From Synechococcus sp. BIOS-E4-1 (lineage in GTDB: Bacteria; Cyanobacteriota; Cyanobacteriia; PCC-6307; Cyanobiaceae): 64,000 nucleotides of DNA. Shown piece after piece: positions 34,652 to 42,110 of this stretch; the first letter of the stretch is position 1, and each line of letters starts with the position of its first letter. The stretch spans positions 779,243-843,242 of the forward strand of contig NZ_CP047935.1 in assembly GCF_014279995.1 (NCBI RefSeq), in the 5' to 3' direction. The notes below the pieces were generated by a model that saw nothing but the letters and a program-made list of their open reading frames with translations, was not told the origin of the DNA and searched no databases. The position numbers and the translations under genes were made by a program.

Positions 34652-35002
34652 TTCTGATGCTTGAGACGTTCTATTTGTTTTCAACATCATTGGCATAGCC
34701 TGCAATTGGAAGGCGCAGTGCGTATGGCCCCTTCAGAATAATCGAGATTGAATGTTTTAACCATTTAATTTAAGAGTAAATTTTCAAGACCCGCTGTTAC
34801 TCGCTCTGAGATGTAATCTGAATTTGTCATAGTATTGAGATTCAATCATGAGTATCGGCCATGACAATTGCTTTCTCGATCGCTAATTTTACTACTTGAC
34901 TTTTAGGGGAAATGCTACATAGTACAGGCGTAATACTTATAGCTTCCTATGATTTTTGGTTTATTGCGTTGAATCGTTTAATCTCAAGTTTTTTTGAATA
35001 CT
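34652..35002. other. Divergent intergenic region between PhyH-like and Nif11 genes
   Basis: An AT-rich interval of about 350 bases with no gene. It must carry promoters for both flanking genes, but I cannot assign clear -35/-10 pairs. No terminator hairpin or riboswitch-like structure is evident. Confidence 0.5.
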
Positions 35003-35278
35003 ATGTCCAAGGCTGAAGATCTCTTGAATGCTATTGCGACTAATCCTGAACTAAGGGCTGCCATTACAACAACCACTACCGCCGAGGAGGCCGTAAAAAT
35101 CGCTGCAGACGCAGGCATAGAAAACAGTCAAGAAGATCTTGTAACAGCATTCAAATCAAGGATGACTGAGCTGTCTGAGGAAGAACTTCAAGCAGTAGCA
35201 GGAGGAAAGGGTGGTTCATGTGTGGTTAAGGCAGGCGGCAAAGATCTCACTGTAAATGTAACAGCTTTCTTGTTCTGA
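35003..35278 (+). CDS. Nif11-leader peptide precursor
   Basis: A 91-residue precursor from the ATG at 35003 (an in-frame TTG lies three codons earlier). The leader (MSKAEDLLNAIATNPELRAA to LSEEELQAVAGG) is a Nif11 domain with a double-glycine site. The core of about 23 residues begins KGGSCVVKAGGKDLTVNVTA and contains one Cys, one Ser and two Thr, plus an internal GG. A single thioether ring is possible. It is the only plus-strand Nif11 gene here. No dedicated modifying enzyme adjoins it except the divergent PhyH-like oxygenase. Confidence 0.8.
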   Translation: MSKAEDLLNAIATNPELRAAITTTTTAEEAVKIAADAGIENSQEDLVTAFKSRMTELSEEELQAVAGGKGGSCVVKAGGKDLTVNVTAFLF

Positions 35279-35500
35279 TCGAAATGATTTTCATTTAAAG
35301 TAGTTTTAAATCTTGACAGCTTGCTCGTATAGTTTGGCGTTGTACTCCAATATCTATTGTTCTGACTTTATTTTTAAACACTATAAGTATTGATCTTTTA
35401 AAGTAAGTTATGTCGTCTGTTTGAAGATTCGATTGCTGGGATTGGGTGGGAATGATTTAATTTGTGCTCTGAGGCAACGATGTCTAAGCATTGCCTACGC

Positions 35501-35740
35501 CTATGAATCAAGCCACGCCTGTGGATGGAATGTGTTTCTCTGCTTGTCACCCCCGGAAATGTGCTCAAGCTCCCCGCTATTGAGTTTATTGAGCTTGTAA
35601 GCAGTGCGCTTGTGGCCACTGTCTTTGGTGATCGATACCACTTCCTCAGGTGATTGGGCTGAATTGGGCTTCTCCTGAAGGGTTGTATTGCCCTTCGCCT
35701 TGGCGAGGAAAGCAGTCAGTTGTTCAATGAATATCAGATG
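35501..35740 (-). pseudogene. Decayed Nif11-leader precursor
   Basis: The translation (EQLTAFLAKAKGNTTLQEKP, then PEEVVSITKDSGHKRTAYKL, ending LEHISGG) aligns along its length with the intact leader at 22780-23028 (EQLKAFIAKAN, PEDVVSIAKEHGHE, LEGVAGG). The conserved MSE start has become IFI, so the start codon is lost, and a Leu-to-Pro change and other substitutions hit conserved positions. The frame remains open upstream to 35881, but that part is unrelated. The remaining core (DKQRNTFHPQAWLDS) has no Cys. Confidence 0.7.
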
Positions 35741-36701
35741 CTTGTCACTATGGAAACTCTGGTCATTGTCAGCGGTATTCTTATTCCAGGGCAGGGTGCT
35801 AAATATGGTCGCATGTCGACTGGAAAATCTTTGTTCAATTCCACTGCTGAAATCGTATTGCTTCGAATGTGAAGTGAACACAGATGCTAATCCTATGCCT
35901 TTTGAACTAATTGAATTGAACGGAGCGATGAATCATCGATTGCACGAATCCCTGGCCGATTTGCAGTTTCTGGTTCCCGCTGGAACAAGCTTTGATTCTT
36001 AAGGTTTCAATGTTCTTTGTCATGGCACACCCTCTACGGTCGTGTGTTGCTTGCCAGCTGTGAGCTTCGACATGTGTCGGCCCCTTTGTTATTGCACTGG
36101 CCACCACCGAACACGAGTGCTTTTGTGATGGGCTCTGCTTTGAGCTTTGCTTACTCCTGTAGTCAGAGAGTCATTCTTTCAAGTTTGATTCGCCGGTTTT
36201 TGCTTGATCCAGTTCTGAATCGCTGCAGCATGATTTTTTTTGCTTGAAATTCCCAAACAGCTGTCTGAAGTTCTTCAGATGTCTGCAGCGTCAGCGTTTT
36301 GAGCTGAAGTCTCCTTGACGAGATGGATTGCAACAAGCTCCTGATTTCTTCCGTTTGATCACCAAAGGTTGCCTTTGGTTTGGATGATGAAGGGCCCTCG
36401 CTTGTCGCTCCTTGCGGCAAGGTTCGATAAGGGTGGTTGATTCACTGTTTCCTTGGCCTTCACAGAGGCAATGTGGAATCAGTGGGCTTCAACGCTGCGT
36501 GTTTCAGCTTCCGTGTTGGAGTCTTTGCATCCACGGGTTTATTTGGTTGTCCTTCCATGTCGCGACCACGTCTTGTCCGGCTCAAGTTGGCTCTTTATTG
36601 CGTTGACGCCTCTGTTCAGCGAGCTTTGCCCTCCAGCATGGCCGCCGTTCAACCTTCTCCATCCGAACTATCTTGAGCTCAGAAGGCCTCACCCACTGCC
36701 C
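35741..36701. other. Gene-poor interval at the right end of the island
   Basis: About 950 bases with no convincing long gene. It holds only weak candidates: a 35-codon plus-strand frame (35895-36002) and an 85-codon minus-strand frame listed separately. Composition shifts from AT-rich towards that of the flanking chromosome across this stretch. No integrase gene, tRNA or direct repeat of the tRNA-Leu 3' end is apparent. Confidence 0.45.
36163..36420 (-). CDS. Possible small protein, unknown
   Basis: An 85-codon frame with a polar N-terminus and an amphipathic helical middle (TEEIRSLLQSISSRRLQLKT), ending in a basic tail. The helix pattern looks protein-like but no family or ribosome-binding site is evident. 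It lies in an otherwise empty interval on the minus strand. It may be chance or a remnant. Confidence 0.3.
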   Translation of the reverse strand: MPQGATSEGPSSSKPKATFGDQTEEIRSLLQSISSRRLQLKTLTLQTSEELQTAVWEFQAKKIMLQRFRTGSSKNRRIKLERMTL

Positions 36702-36950
36702 ATGATTGTTCTGAAGATCTCCAACTCATCAGAGGTTGTGGCGTCCAAGGTTGGAAAGTTTTTGGAAGCTCTGACTCCCGATAAGGTCGATCAGGCAGCT
36801 GTTGAAGACCAGGTCATCAAGAAGCTGGTGGAAAATCTCGCAGCTGAGGGAATCAAGGGAGAGATTGCGTCCGTCAATGGTGTCGATCTCGATGGAAGTG
36901 AACTCAGCCTTCACGATGGGCTGAAGGTCAGAAAGCACACCAGCTTCTGA
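36702..36950 (+). CDS. Conserved small cyanobacterial protein, unknown function
   Basis: An 82-residue protein starting MIVLKISNSSEVVASKVGKF and ending LKVRKHTSF, with an internal alpha/beta pattern (VIKKLVENLAAEGIKGEIAS). I believe it belongs to a small protein widespread in marine Synechococcus, but I know no function. The frame extends upstream without family-like sequence, so the ATG at 36702 is preferred. The stop is one base before the GTG start of the SpoU methyltransferase gene, so they are likely co-expressed. Confidence 0.7.
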   Translation: MIVLKISNSSEVVASKVGKFLEALTPDKVDQAAVEDQVIKKLVENLAAEGIKGEIASVNGVDLDGSELSLHDGLKVRKHTSF

Positions 36951-36951
36951 G

Positions 36952-37827
36952 GTGAATCAGGTTTCGGGATCCGGTGTTGATCCGATCACCAGTCGCCGCA
37001 ATCCTCTTGTTCGGCGTCTCCGCTCTCTGGCGACGTCCTCAGGGCGCCAGCAGGATGGTCATCTTCTGCTTGAGGGCACCCATCAGCTGCAGGAGCTGTT
37101 GTCTCTCTCGAGAAGGCTTACAAAGCCCGTCAAGGTGATCGCAACGCCGGCATGGCTGGACTCACATACAGATCTGATGGATCGGCTGGCGGATCACATC
37201 GAGCTGCAGCCGATGGCCGATGAAGCACTCCGGGCAGCCCTCTCCACCGTTAACCCCGATGGGGTGGCCTGCCTCTGGCCGATCGACCAGTTGCCGCTGT
37301 CTGCTGAAGCTCCATCGTTTGTTTTGGCGCTTGATCGCGTGCAGGATCCAGGCAATGTGGGCACCTTGCTGCGCACGGCACTGGCAGCCGACGTGGAGGA
37401 GGTCTGGCTTGCTGCGGGAGCTGACCCCTTGGCTCCGAAGGTGGTGCGTTCCGCCGTTGGAGCAGTGCTGCGACTGCCGCTCAGACGGTTGGGACCAACC
37501 GATGGAGCTGGAGTGGAACAGTTGGCCGAGCAGCTCCTTGCAGCCCGGGATCGTGGCCTTCAGGTGGTGGCGGCTCTGGTTCCGGATTCCGTGGTGGGGA
37601 TGCCGGTGATTCCTTACTGGGAGCTGGACTGGTGCCATCCCACCGTGTTGGTGCTCGGCAATGAGGCCGCAGGTCTTCATCCAGCGCTGCAGGCCTGCTG
37701 CAGCCATGGGGTCACGCTTCCCCACAGCAGTCAGGTTGAGTCTCTCAATGTCGCCTCAGCAGCTGTTCCTCTCCTTTTGGAACGCCGACGGGCGACAATG
37801 ACGGCCTCCATGCAGCTGTCCGGGTGA
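36952..37827 (+). CDS. SpoU/TrmH-family RNA 2'-O-methyltransferase
   Basis: A SPOUT-class methyltransferase of 291 residues. An N-terminal substrate-binding domain (ITSRRNPLVRRLRSL, LLEGTHQLQELL) precedes the catalytic knot with motif 1 LALDRVQDPGNVGTLLRTA, motif 2 TVLVLGNEAAGL and motif 3 SLNVASAAVPLLLERR. It probably methylates rRNA (RlmB-type) or tRNA; the target is not defined by sequence. The start is GTG. Its stop overlaps the GTG start of lpdA (GTGA), so the pair is translationally coupled. Confidence 0.88.
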   Translation: MNQVSGSGVDPITSRRNPLVRRLRSLATSSGRQQDGHLLLEGTHQLQELLSLSRRLTKPVKVIATPAWLDSHTDLMDRLADHIELQPMADEALRAALSTVNPDGVACLWPIDQLPLSAEAPSFVLALDRVQDPGNVGTLLRTALAADVEEVWLAAGADPLAPKVVRSAVGAVLRLPLRRLGPTDGAGVEQLAEQLLAARDRGLQVVAALVPDSVVGMPVIPYWELDWCHPTVLVLGNEAAGLHPALQACCSHGVTLPHSSQVESLNVASAAVPLLLERRRATMTASMQLSG

Positions 37828-39272
37828 GCGACGCCAGTTTCGACTTCGATGTAATCGTGATCGGTGCCGGTTATGGCGGTTTCGATGCTGCCAAACATGC
37901 CGCCGATCACGGACTGAAGGTGGCGATCATCGAATCCCGTGATATGGGCGGCACCTGCGTCAATCGCGGTTGTGTGCCCTCTAAAGCGCTCCTGGCCGCC
38001 TCAGGTCGGGTACGAGAGCTGGCTGACGCGCAGCACCTTTCCAGCTTTGGCATCCACGCGGCACCCGTGCGTTTCGAGCGGCAGAAGATCGCAGACCATG
38101 CCAATGAACTGGTGGCCACGATCCGCAGCAACCTCACCAAGACGCTGGAGAGAGCTGGTGTCACGATCATTCGAGGACAGGGGCGTCTGGAGGCTCCACA
38201 GCGGGTCGGAGTCCGTGAGATCAGTGGTGTCGACAGGACTCTCTCGGCTCGTGATGTCATCCTGGCAACAGGTTCCGATCCCTTCGTCCCGCCAGGTATC
38301 GAGACGGATGGACGCAGTGTGTTCACCAGTGATGAGGCCGTGAACCTGGAATGGCTTCCTCGCTGGATCGCCATCATTGGCAGTGGTTACATCGGCCTGG
38401 AGTTCGCCGACGTCTACACCGCGCTCGGATGCGAGGTGACCATGATCGAGGCCCTGGACCGGGTGATGCCCACCTTCGATCCAGACATCGCCAAGCTTGC
38501 TGCGCGCAAGCTGATTGATGGCCGCGACATCGACGCCCGTTCAGGCGTGCTGGCCAAGTCGATCAAGCCCGGTTCCCCCGCTCTGATCGAGCTGGTCGAT
38601 ATGCAGACCCGTGAACCCGTTGAGACTCTGGAGGTCGATGCTGTGCTGGTGGCGACCGGCAGGGTGCCCAGCAGCAAAGGACTCAATCTGGAGGCACTGG
38701 GTATTGAAACCAACCGGGGATTTGTGCCCATCGACGATGGCATGCGTGTTCTGGCCGGTGGTCAGCCCGTACCTCATCTCTGGGCCGTGGGGGATGTGAC
38801 CGGCAAGCTGATGCTGGCCCATACCGCCGCTGCTCAGGGCACGGTTGCTGTGGACAACATCCTCGGCCACACCCGTGAGATCGACTACCGCAGTATCCCT
38901 GCAGCCACCTTCACGCACCCCGAAATTAGCTCTGTGGGGCTGAGCGAAGCCGATGCCAAGCAGCAGTCAGCTGATCAGGGCTTCGAGCTCGGGGTGGTGC
39001 GCAGCTACTTCAAGGCCAATTCCAAGGCTCTGGCCGAACTGGAAAGTGACGGCCTGATGAAATTGCTCTTCAACAAGGTCACGGGTGAGGTTCTTGGTGC
39101 CCACATCTATGGATTGCACGCCGCCGACCTCATTCAGGAGGTCTCCAATGCGGTGGCCCGTCGTCAGAGCGTGCGCCAGCTGGCCACCGAAGTGCATACC
39201 CATCCCACCCTCAGCGAAGTGGTTGAAGTGGCCTACAAGCAGGCTGCAGCTTCCCTTGCCGCCGCTGCCTGA
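37824..39272 (+). CDS. lpdA: Dihydrolipoamide dehydrogenase (E3)
   Basis: The flavoprotein disulfide reductase that reoxidises lipoamide in pyruvate dehydrogenase and glycine cleavage complexes. The 482-residue protein contains VIGAGYGGFDAAKHAADHG for FAD, the redox disulfide GGTCVNRGCVPSKALL, the NAD-binding IIGSGYIGLEFADVYTALG, and the C-terminal His-Glu segment (HTHPTLSEVVEVA). The start is GTG overlapping the previous stop. The E1 alpha gene pdhA also lies in this window. Confidence 0.95.
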   Translation: MSDASFDFDVIVIGAGYGGFDAAKHAADHGLKVAIIESRDMGGTCVNRGCVPSKALLAASGRVRELADAQHLSSFGIHAAPVRFERQKIADHANELVATIRSNLTKTLERAGVTIIRGQGRLEAPQRVGVREISGVDRTLSARDVILATGSDPFVPPGIETDGRSVFTSDEAVNLEWLPRWIAIIGSGYIGLEFADVYTALGCEVTMIEALDRVMPTFDPDIAKLAARKLIDGRDIDARSGVLAKSIKPGSPALIELVDMQTREPVETLEVDAVLVATGRVPSSKGLNLEALGIETNRGFVPIDDGMRVLAGGQPVPHLWAVGDVTGKLMLAHTAAAQGTVAVDNILGHTREIDYRSIPAATFTHPEISSVGLSEADAKQQSADQGFELGVVRSYFKANSKALAELESDGLMKLLFNKVTGEVLGAHIYGLHAADLIQEVSNAVARRQSVRQLATEVHTHPTLSEVVEVAYKQAAASLAAAA

Positions 39273-39293
39273 TCACCTCCCACGATTGCCGCT

Positions 39294-40178
39294 ATGGAGT
39301 TTCGTCGCCGTCCACCCAACCCCAAGGTTCAGGTGGCTCATCTCGAATATGCGATCCCTCACGAGGAAAGTGAGCCACGCAACATCCTGGAGAAGATTGT
39401 TTGGGAGAAAGACCGGGAAATTGAAACAGCGCGTCAACGCATGCCGCTGGCCAAGCTGAAAGCCCGGGTTGCTGAGCTTCCGAAGTCAAGGGATTTTCTG
39501 GCGACGTTGCGATCGGCTCCGGTCTTGCCGGCTGTCATCGCTGAGGTCAAAAAGGCCAGTCCCAGCAAAGGTGTGATTCGTGAGGATTTCGATCCCGTTG
39601 CGATCGCACGTTCCTATGTGGCTGGTGGTGCCAGCTGCCTGTCCGTGCTAACGGACAAGACTTTTTTTCAGGGCGGTTTTGATGTGCTTGTCGCCGTCCG
39701 CGAAGCAGTGGATGTGCCGCTGCTCTGTAAAGACTTCATTCTCAGCCCGCATCAGCTCTATCAGGCGCGTGCCGCTGGCGCTGATGCCGCGTTGTTGATC
39801 GCCGGCATCCTCTCGGATCAGGATCTGTCCTATTTGCAGAAAGTGGCCGCGACGATTGGACTCACGGTGCTGGTGGAAGTGCACGACTCGCAAGAATTGC
39901 AGCGTGTTCTTACTCTTGGTGGTTTCCCGTTGATTGGAGTCAACAACAGGGATCTCACCAGTTTTGAGACCGATCTCTCCACCACAGAGCAACTGGCCGA
40001 TCAGTTTGAAGCCGACTTGAAGGCCCAGGGAGCGTTGCTGGTGAGTGAGTCGGGTCTGTTTCTGCGTGCAGATCTCGATCGTGTGCAGGCCGCAGGTGCT
40101 GCCGCGGTGTTGGTGGGAGAAGCCCTGATGCGTCAGCAGAACGTTGAACAGGGGCTTCGCAGCTTGATCTCAGGCTGA
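39294..40178 (+). CDS. trpC: Indole-3-glycerol phosphate synthase
   Basis: A TIM-barrel enzyme of tryptophan synthesis, 294 residues. Key motifs are [21 protein letters not shown] with the substrate and catalytic Lys, [46 protein letters not shown] and [12 protein letters not shown]. An N-terminal extension of about 30 residues ([20 protein letters not shown]) is typical of cyanobacterial TrpC. It lies 21 bases after lpdA. It converges with sodX, with one base between their stop codons. Confidence 0.95.
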   Translation: MEFRRRPPNPKVQVAHLEYAIPHEESEPRNILEKIVWEKDREIETARQRMPLAKLKARVAELPKSRDFLATLRSAPVLPAVIAEVKKASPSKGVIREDFDPVAIARSYVAGGASCLSVLTDKTFFQGGFDVLVAVREAVDVPLLCKDFILSPHQLYQARAAGADAALLIAGILSDQDLSYLQKVAATIGLTVLVEVHDSQELQRVLTLGGFPLIGVNNRDLTSFETDLSTTEQLADQFEADLKAQGALLVSESGLFLRADLDRVQAAGAAAVLVGEALMRQQNVEQGLRSLISG

Positions 40179-40179
40179 T

Positions 40180-40557
40180 TCAGCGGTTGTCGATCTGCCG
40201 ACTTGTTGAAGGAATAACCGCGGTCACCACTCCGATCACGCGGTCCAATGGAACCGGTCCGAAGTGACGGCTGTCTGTGCTCTCATCCTGGTTGTCGCCC
40301 CTGAGCTCAAGCCAGGTTTCTGTTGAGTGCCAGACGCGCTTCGTGATCACCAGATTGAAATCGCTTGGGTGATGACACACCACAACAGTGCCCGGTGAGG
40401 GTGGCTGGTCGGGTTTAGCCAGACTCTTCACCAGCAGCCGTTGCTTGGGCTGAAGAGCGGGGAGCATCGAGTCACCTTCCACCTGGAACAGTCTTCGCCT
40501 GCCCAAAAAAAACAGCAGCAGGTCCTTGAGACCTGCTGCTGGAATCGGATTGTTCAC
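40180..40557 (-). CDS. sodX: Nickel-type superoxide dismutase maturation protease
   Basis: An S24/S26-type peptidase of 125 residues that removes the N-terminal propeptide of Ni-SOD. The catalytic Ser is in FQVEGDSMLPALQPKQRLLV, and the Lys-containing box follows (VITKRVWHSTETWLELRGDN). It has little or no membrane anchor. It lies 26 bases downstream of sodN on the same strand. The first 17 or so codons (PAAGLKDLLLFFLG) also form a strong terminator hairpin, so either the real start lies later (for example a TTG at FLG) or the gene is read through a terminator. Confidence 0.88.
   Translation of the reverse strand: MNNPIPAAGLKDLLLFFLGRRRLFQVEGDSMLPALQPKQRLLVKSLAKPDQPPSPGTVVVCHHPSDFNLVITKRVWHSTETWLELRGDNQDESTDSRHFGPVPLDRVIGVVTAVIPSTSRQIDNR
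40505..40541 (-). terminator. Strong intrinsic terminator inside the 5' end of sodX
   Basis: On the minus strand a perfect 12-bp stem (CAGCAGCAGGTC with GACCTGCTGCTG, loop TCAAG) is followed immediately by eight T residues. It lies about 40-80 bases after the sodN stop and within the annotated sodX frame. It would terminate most sodN transcripts and limit sodX expression. Confidence 0.85.
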
Positions 40558-40583
40558 AGTGACTCACCCAGACGGTGGGGCAC

Positions 40584-41057
40584 TCAGGATGCGGTGACCC
40601 AGGCGTCGTTGCGACCCTTGGACGTCCAGAACATGCCATGGATTTTTTCAACGGCAGCCATCAGCTCTTCCGCCTTGCCCTGATCGATGTTGACCTTGCA
40701 GGCACTGCAGAGTTTGGCTGCTTTCCAGAAGGTGTCGTGCAGATCGGGGAAGGTGGCGAGGTGATCGGGCTTGTAGTAATCCGTCCAGAGGATCATCAGC
40801 TCCTTTTTGGCCTTGGTGGCCTCCTCTTCCTTGATCGCGACGTAGCGAGAAAACGTGTTGTTGTAGGTCGCCAGAGCTGCAGCGTCGCCTGCTGCAGGTG
40901 CCTCAATGGCCTTGAGCTTCTTGGTCATTGAGAGAACAGCTTCCGCAGCTACGCGAGCTGAAGCCGGGTCATAGACCCCACAAGGACCGTCGCAGTGGGC
41001 TTGTGTTGCTTCAGCAGGTAGTGCGCGAACAATGGCTGTGAGTGCCGAGCGGAGCAT
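40584..41057 (-). CDS. sodN: Nickel superoxide dismutase
   Basis: The Ni-dependent SOD of marine cyanobacteria, 157 residues. A 20-residue propeptide precedes the nickel hook HCDGPCGVY, with His21, Cys22 and Cys26; after SodX cleavage the His becomes the N-terminus and ligates Ni. The remaining residues form a four-helix bundle. It is cytosolic and forms a hexamer in the family. It is followed by sodX and preceded by an FKBP gene with 43 bases between. This enzyme lowers the need for iron in the open ocean. Confidence 0.97.
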   Translation of the reverse strand: MLRSALTAIVRALPAEATQAHCDGPCGVYDPASARVAAEAVLSMTKKLKAIEAPAAGDAAALATYNNTFSRYVAIKEEEATKAKKELMILWTDYYKPDHLATFPDLHDTFWKAAKLCSACKVNIDQGKAEELMAAVEKIHGMFWTSKGRNDAWVTAS

Positions 41058-41100
41058 GTGGGTTGATAGTCAACTGCCGTCCACTCAGACTAACTGTCGC

Positions 41101-41703
41101 TCAGGACTTGATGTCGAGCAGCTCCACTTCGAAAATCAGCGTTGCGTTCGGTGGAATGACACCGCCGGCTCCGCGGGTGCCGTAGCCGAGCTCAGGAGGG
41201 ATCACCAGCTTGCGCTTGCCGCCCACCTTCATGCCCTGGACGCCTTCATCCCATCCTTTGATCACTTGCCCACGTCCGAGCGGGAAGGTGAAGGGCTTGC
41301 CGCGGTCATAGCTGGCGTCAAACTGTTTGCCGTTCTCCAGCGTTCCTCGGTAATGGACCACCACGGTCTGCCCTGCGACGGCTTCAGGGCCGGTGCCGAC
41401 TTCCAGGTCGGTGATGCGCAAGCCGTTGGCAAGGATCTGTGATTTGTCGGCGCTCATGGCGCCTCCCAGTGCCGAGGCGTCGGCTTGGTTGGTCTCAGGA
41501 GCCATGGCGAAAAGGGTTGGATTGGTCTCATCGGGATCCAGTTCCATCGGACTGGATGCGCTGCTCAGACCAGCGGTCTGAACGATGGCGGGTTGCGCTG
41601 CCGGAGCTGCGGCGATCACGGTGGATGGAGCCACGATCTGACTGATGAGAGCCACGATCAGGCATCCCACGCAGACGGCAGAACTGATCAGAATGTCGCG
41701 CAC
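41101..41703 (-). CDS. FKBP-type peptidyl-prolyl isomerase, membrane-anchored
   Basis: A 200-residue protein with an N-terminal hydrophobic anchor or signal ([20 protein letters not shown]), an Ala-rich linker and a C-terminal FKBP domain (about 92-200). The FKBP motifs are [48 protein letters not shown] and [10 protein letters not shown]. It probably acts in the periplasm or lumen. It is upstream of sodN with a short gap, so partial co-transcription is possible. Confidence 0.9.
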   Translation of the reverse strand: MRDILISSAVCVGCLIVALISQIVAPSTVIAAAPAAQPAIVQTAGLSSASSPMELDPDETNPTLFAMAPETNQADASALGGAMSADKSQILANGLRITDLEVGTGPEAVAGQTVVVHYRGTLENGKQFDASYDRGKPFTFPLGRGQVIKGWDEGVQGMKVGGKRKLVIPPELGYGTRGAGGVIPPNATLIFEVELLDIKS

Positions 41704-41738
41704 TGGAGTTCCGTTTGTTCCCGCCGATTCTGGCAGGC

Positions 41739-42068
41739 TTACTCCTGACGATCGCGTTGGCGCAGCTGTTGCTCGAGTCGATCGATCCGACCGCGCAGTT
41801 CATCCAGCTCCTTCTGGCTGGCGAGCCCCAGATCCTGAAGCAAGTTGTCGCGATTGCGTTCGAGGTTGCGCCCCATTTGCTGCTCAAGCTCCGGTGTTTC
41901 TCCGCGCAGAGCCTTCAGCACGTCATCCACGAGTGCGGAGGCATGAGTCGCATCCAGGCGTCCACTGCTGACCCATTCCTGGGTTACATAGCGAAGACGG
42001 TCAGCCACCAGGGTGGTGGTTCCGAGACCACGGAGCAGCAGCTGCTGAAGGGGGTTGGCGGTCTCCAT
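41739..42068 (-). CDS. Conserved hypothetical coiled-coil protein (phasin-like)
   Basis: A 109-residue helical protein. An N-terminal amphipathic region (MLLRG-type [19 protein letters not shown]) is followed by a charged helix and a C-terminal coiled coil ([20 protein letters not shown]). It resembles small phasin- or PhaF-like proteins found in cyanobacteria, but no granule role is shown. It is 35 bases upstream of the FKBP gene on the same strand and divergent from lnt. Confidence 0.7.
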   Translation of the reverse strand: METANPLQQLLLRGLGTTTLVADRLRYVTQEWVSSGRLDATHASALVDDVLKALRGETPELEQQMGRNLERNRDNLLQDLGLASQKELDELRGRIDRLEQQLRQRDRQE

Positions 42069-42110
42069 CGAGAATCGCAGTTCAGTCTGAATTCAGGATG
42101 ACGGCATCCA

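Noticed and set aside
35895-36002. 35-codon plus-strand frame (MPFELIELNGAMNHRL)
   Set aside because: Protein-like composition but no ribosome-binding site or family, in a region of decaying sequence.
36650-36670. TCTCCATCCG near the right island edge as a possible att repeat of the tRNA-Leu 3' end
   Set aside because: The match is short and needs a gap, well within chance.
21093-36700. Search for CRISPR arrays, insertion sequences or toxin-antitoxin pairs in the island
   Set aside because: No regularly spaced repeats, transposase motifs or recognisable toxin families were seen.
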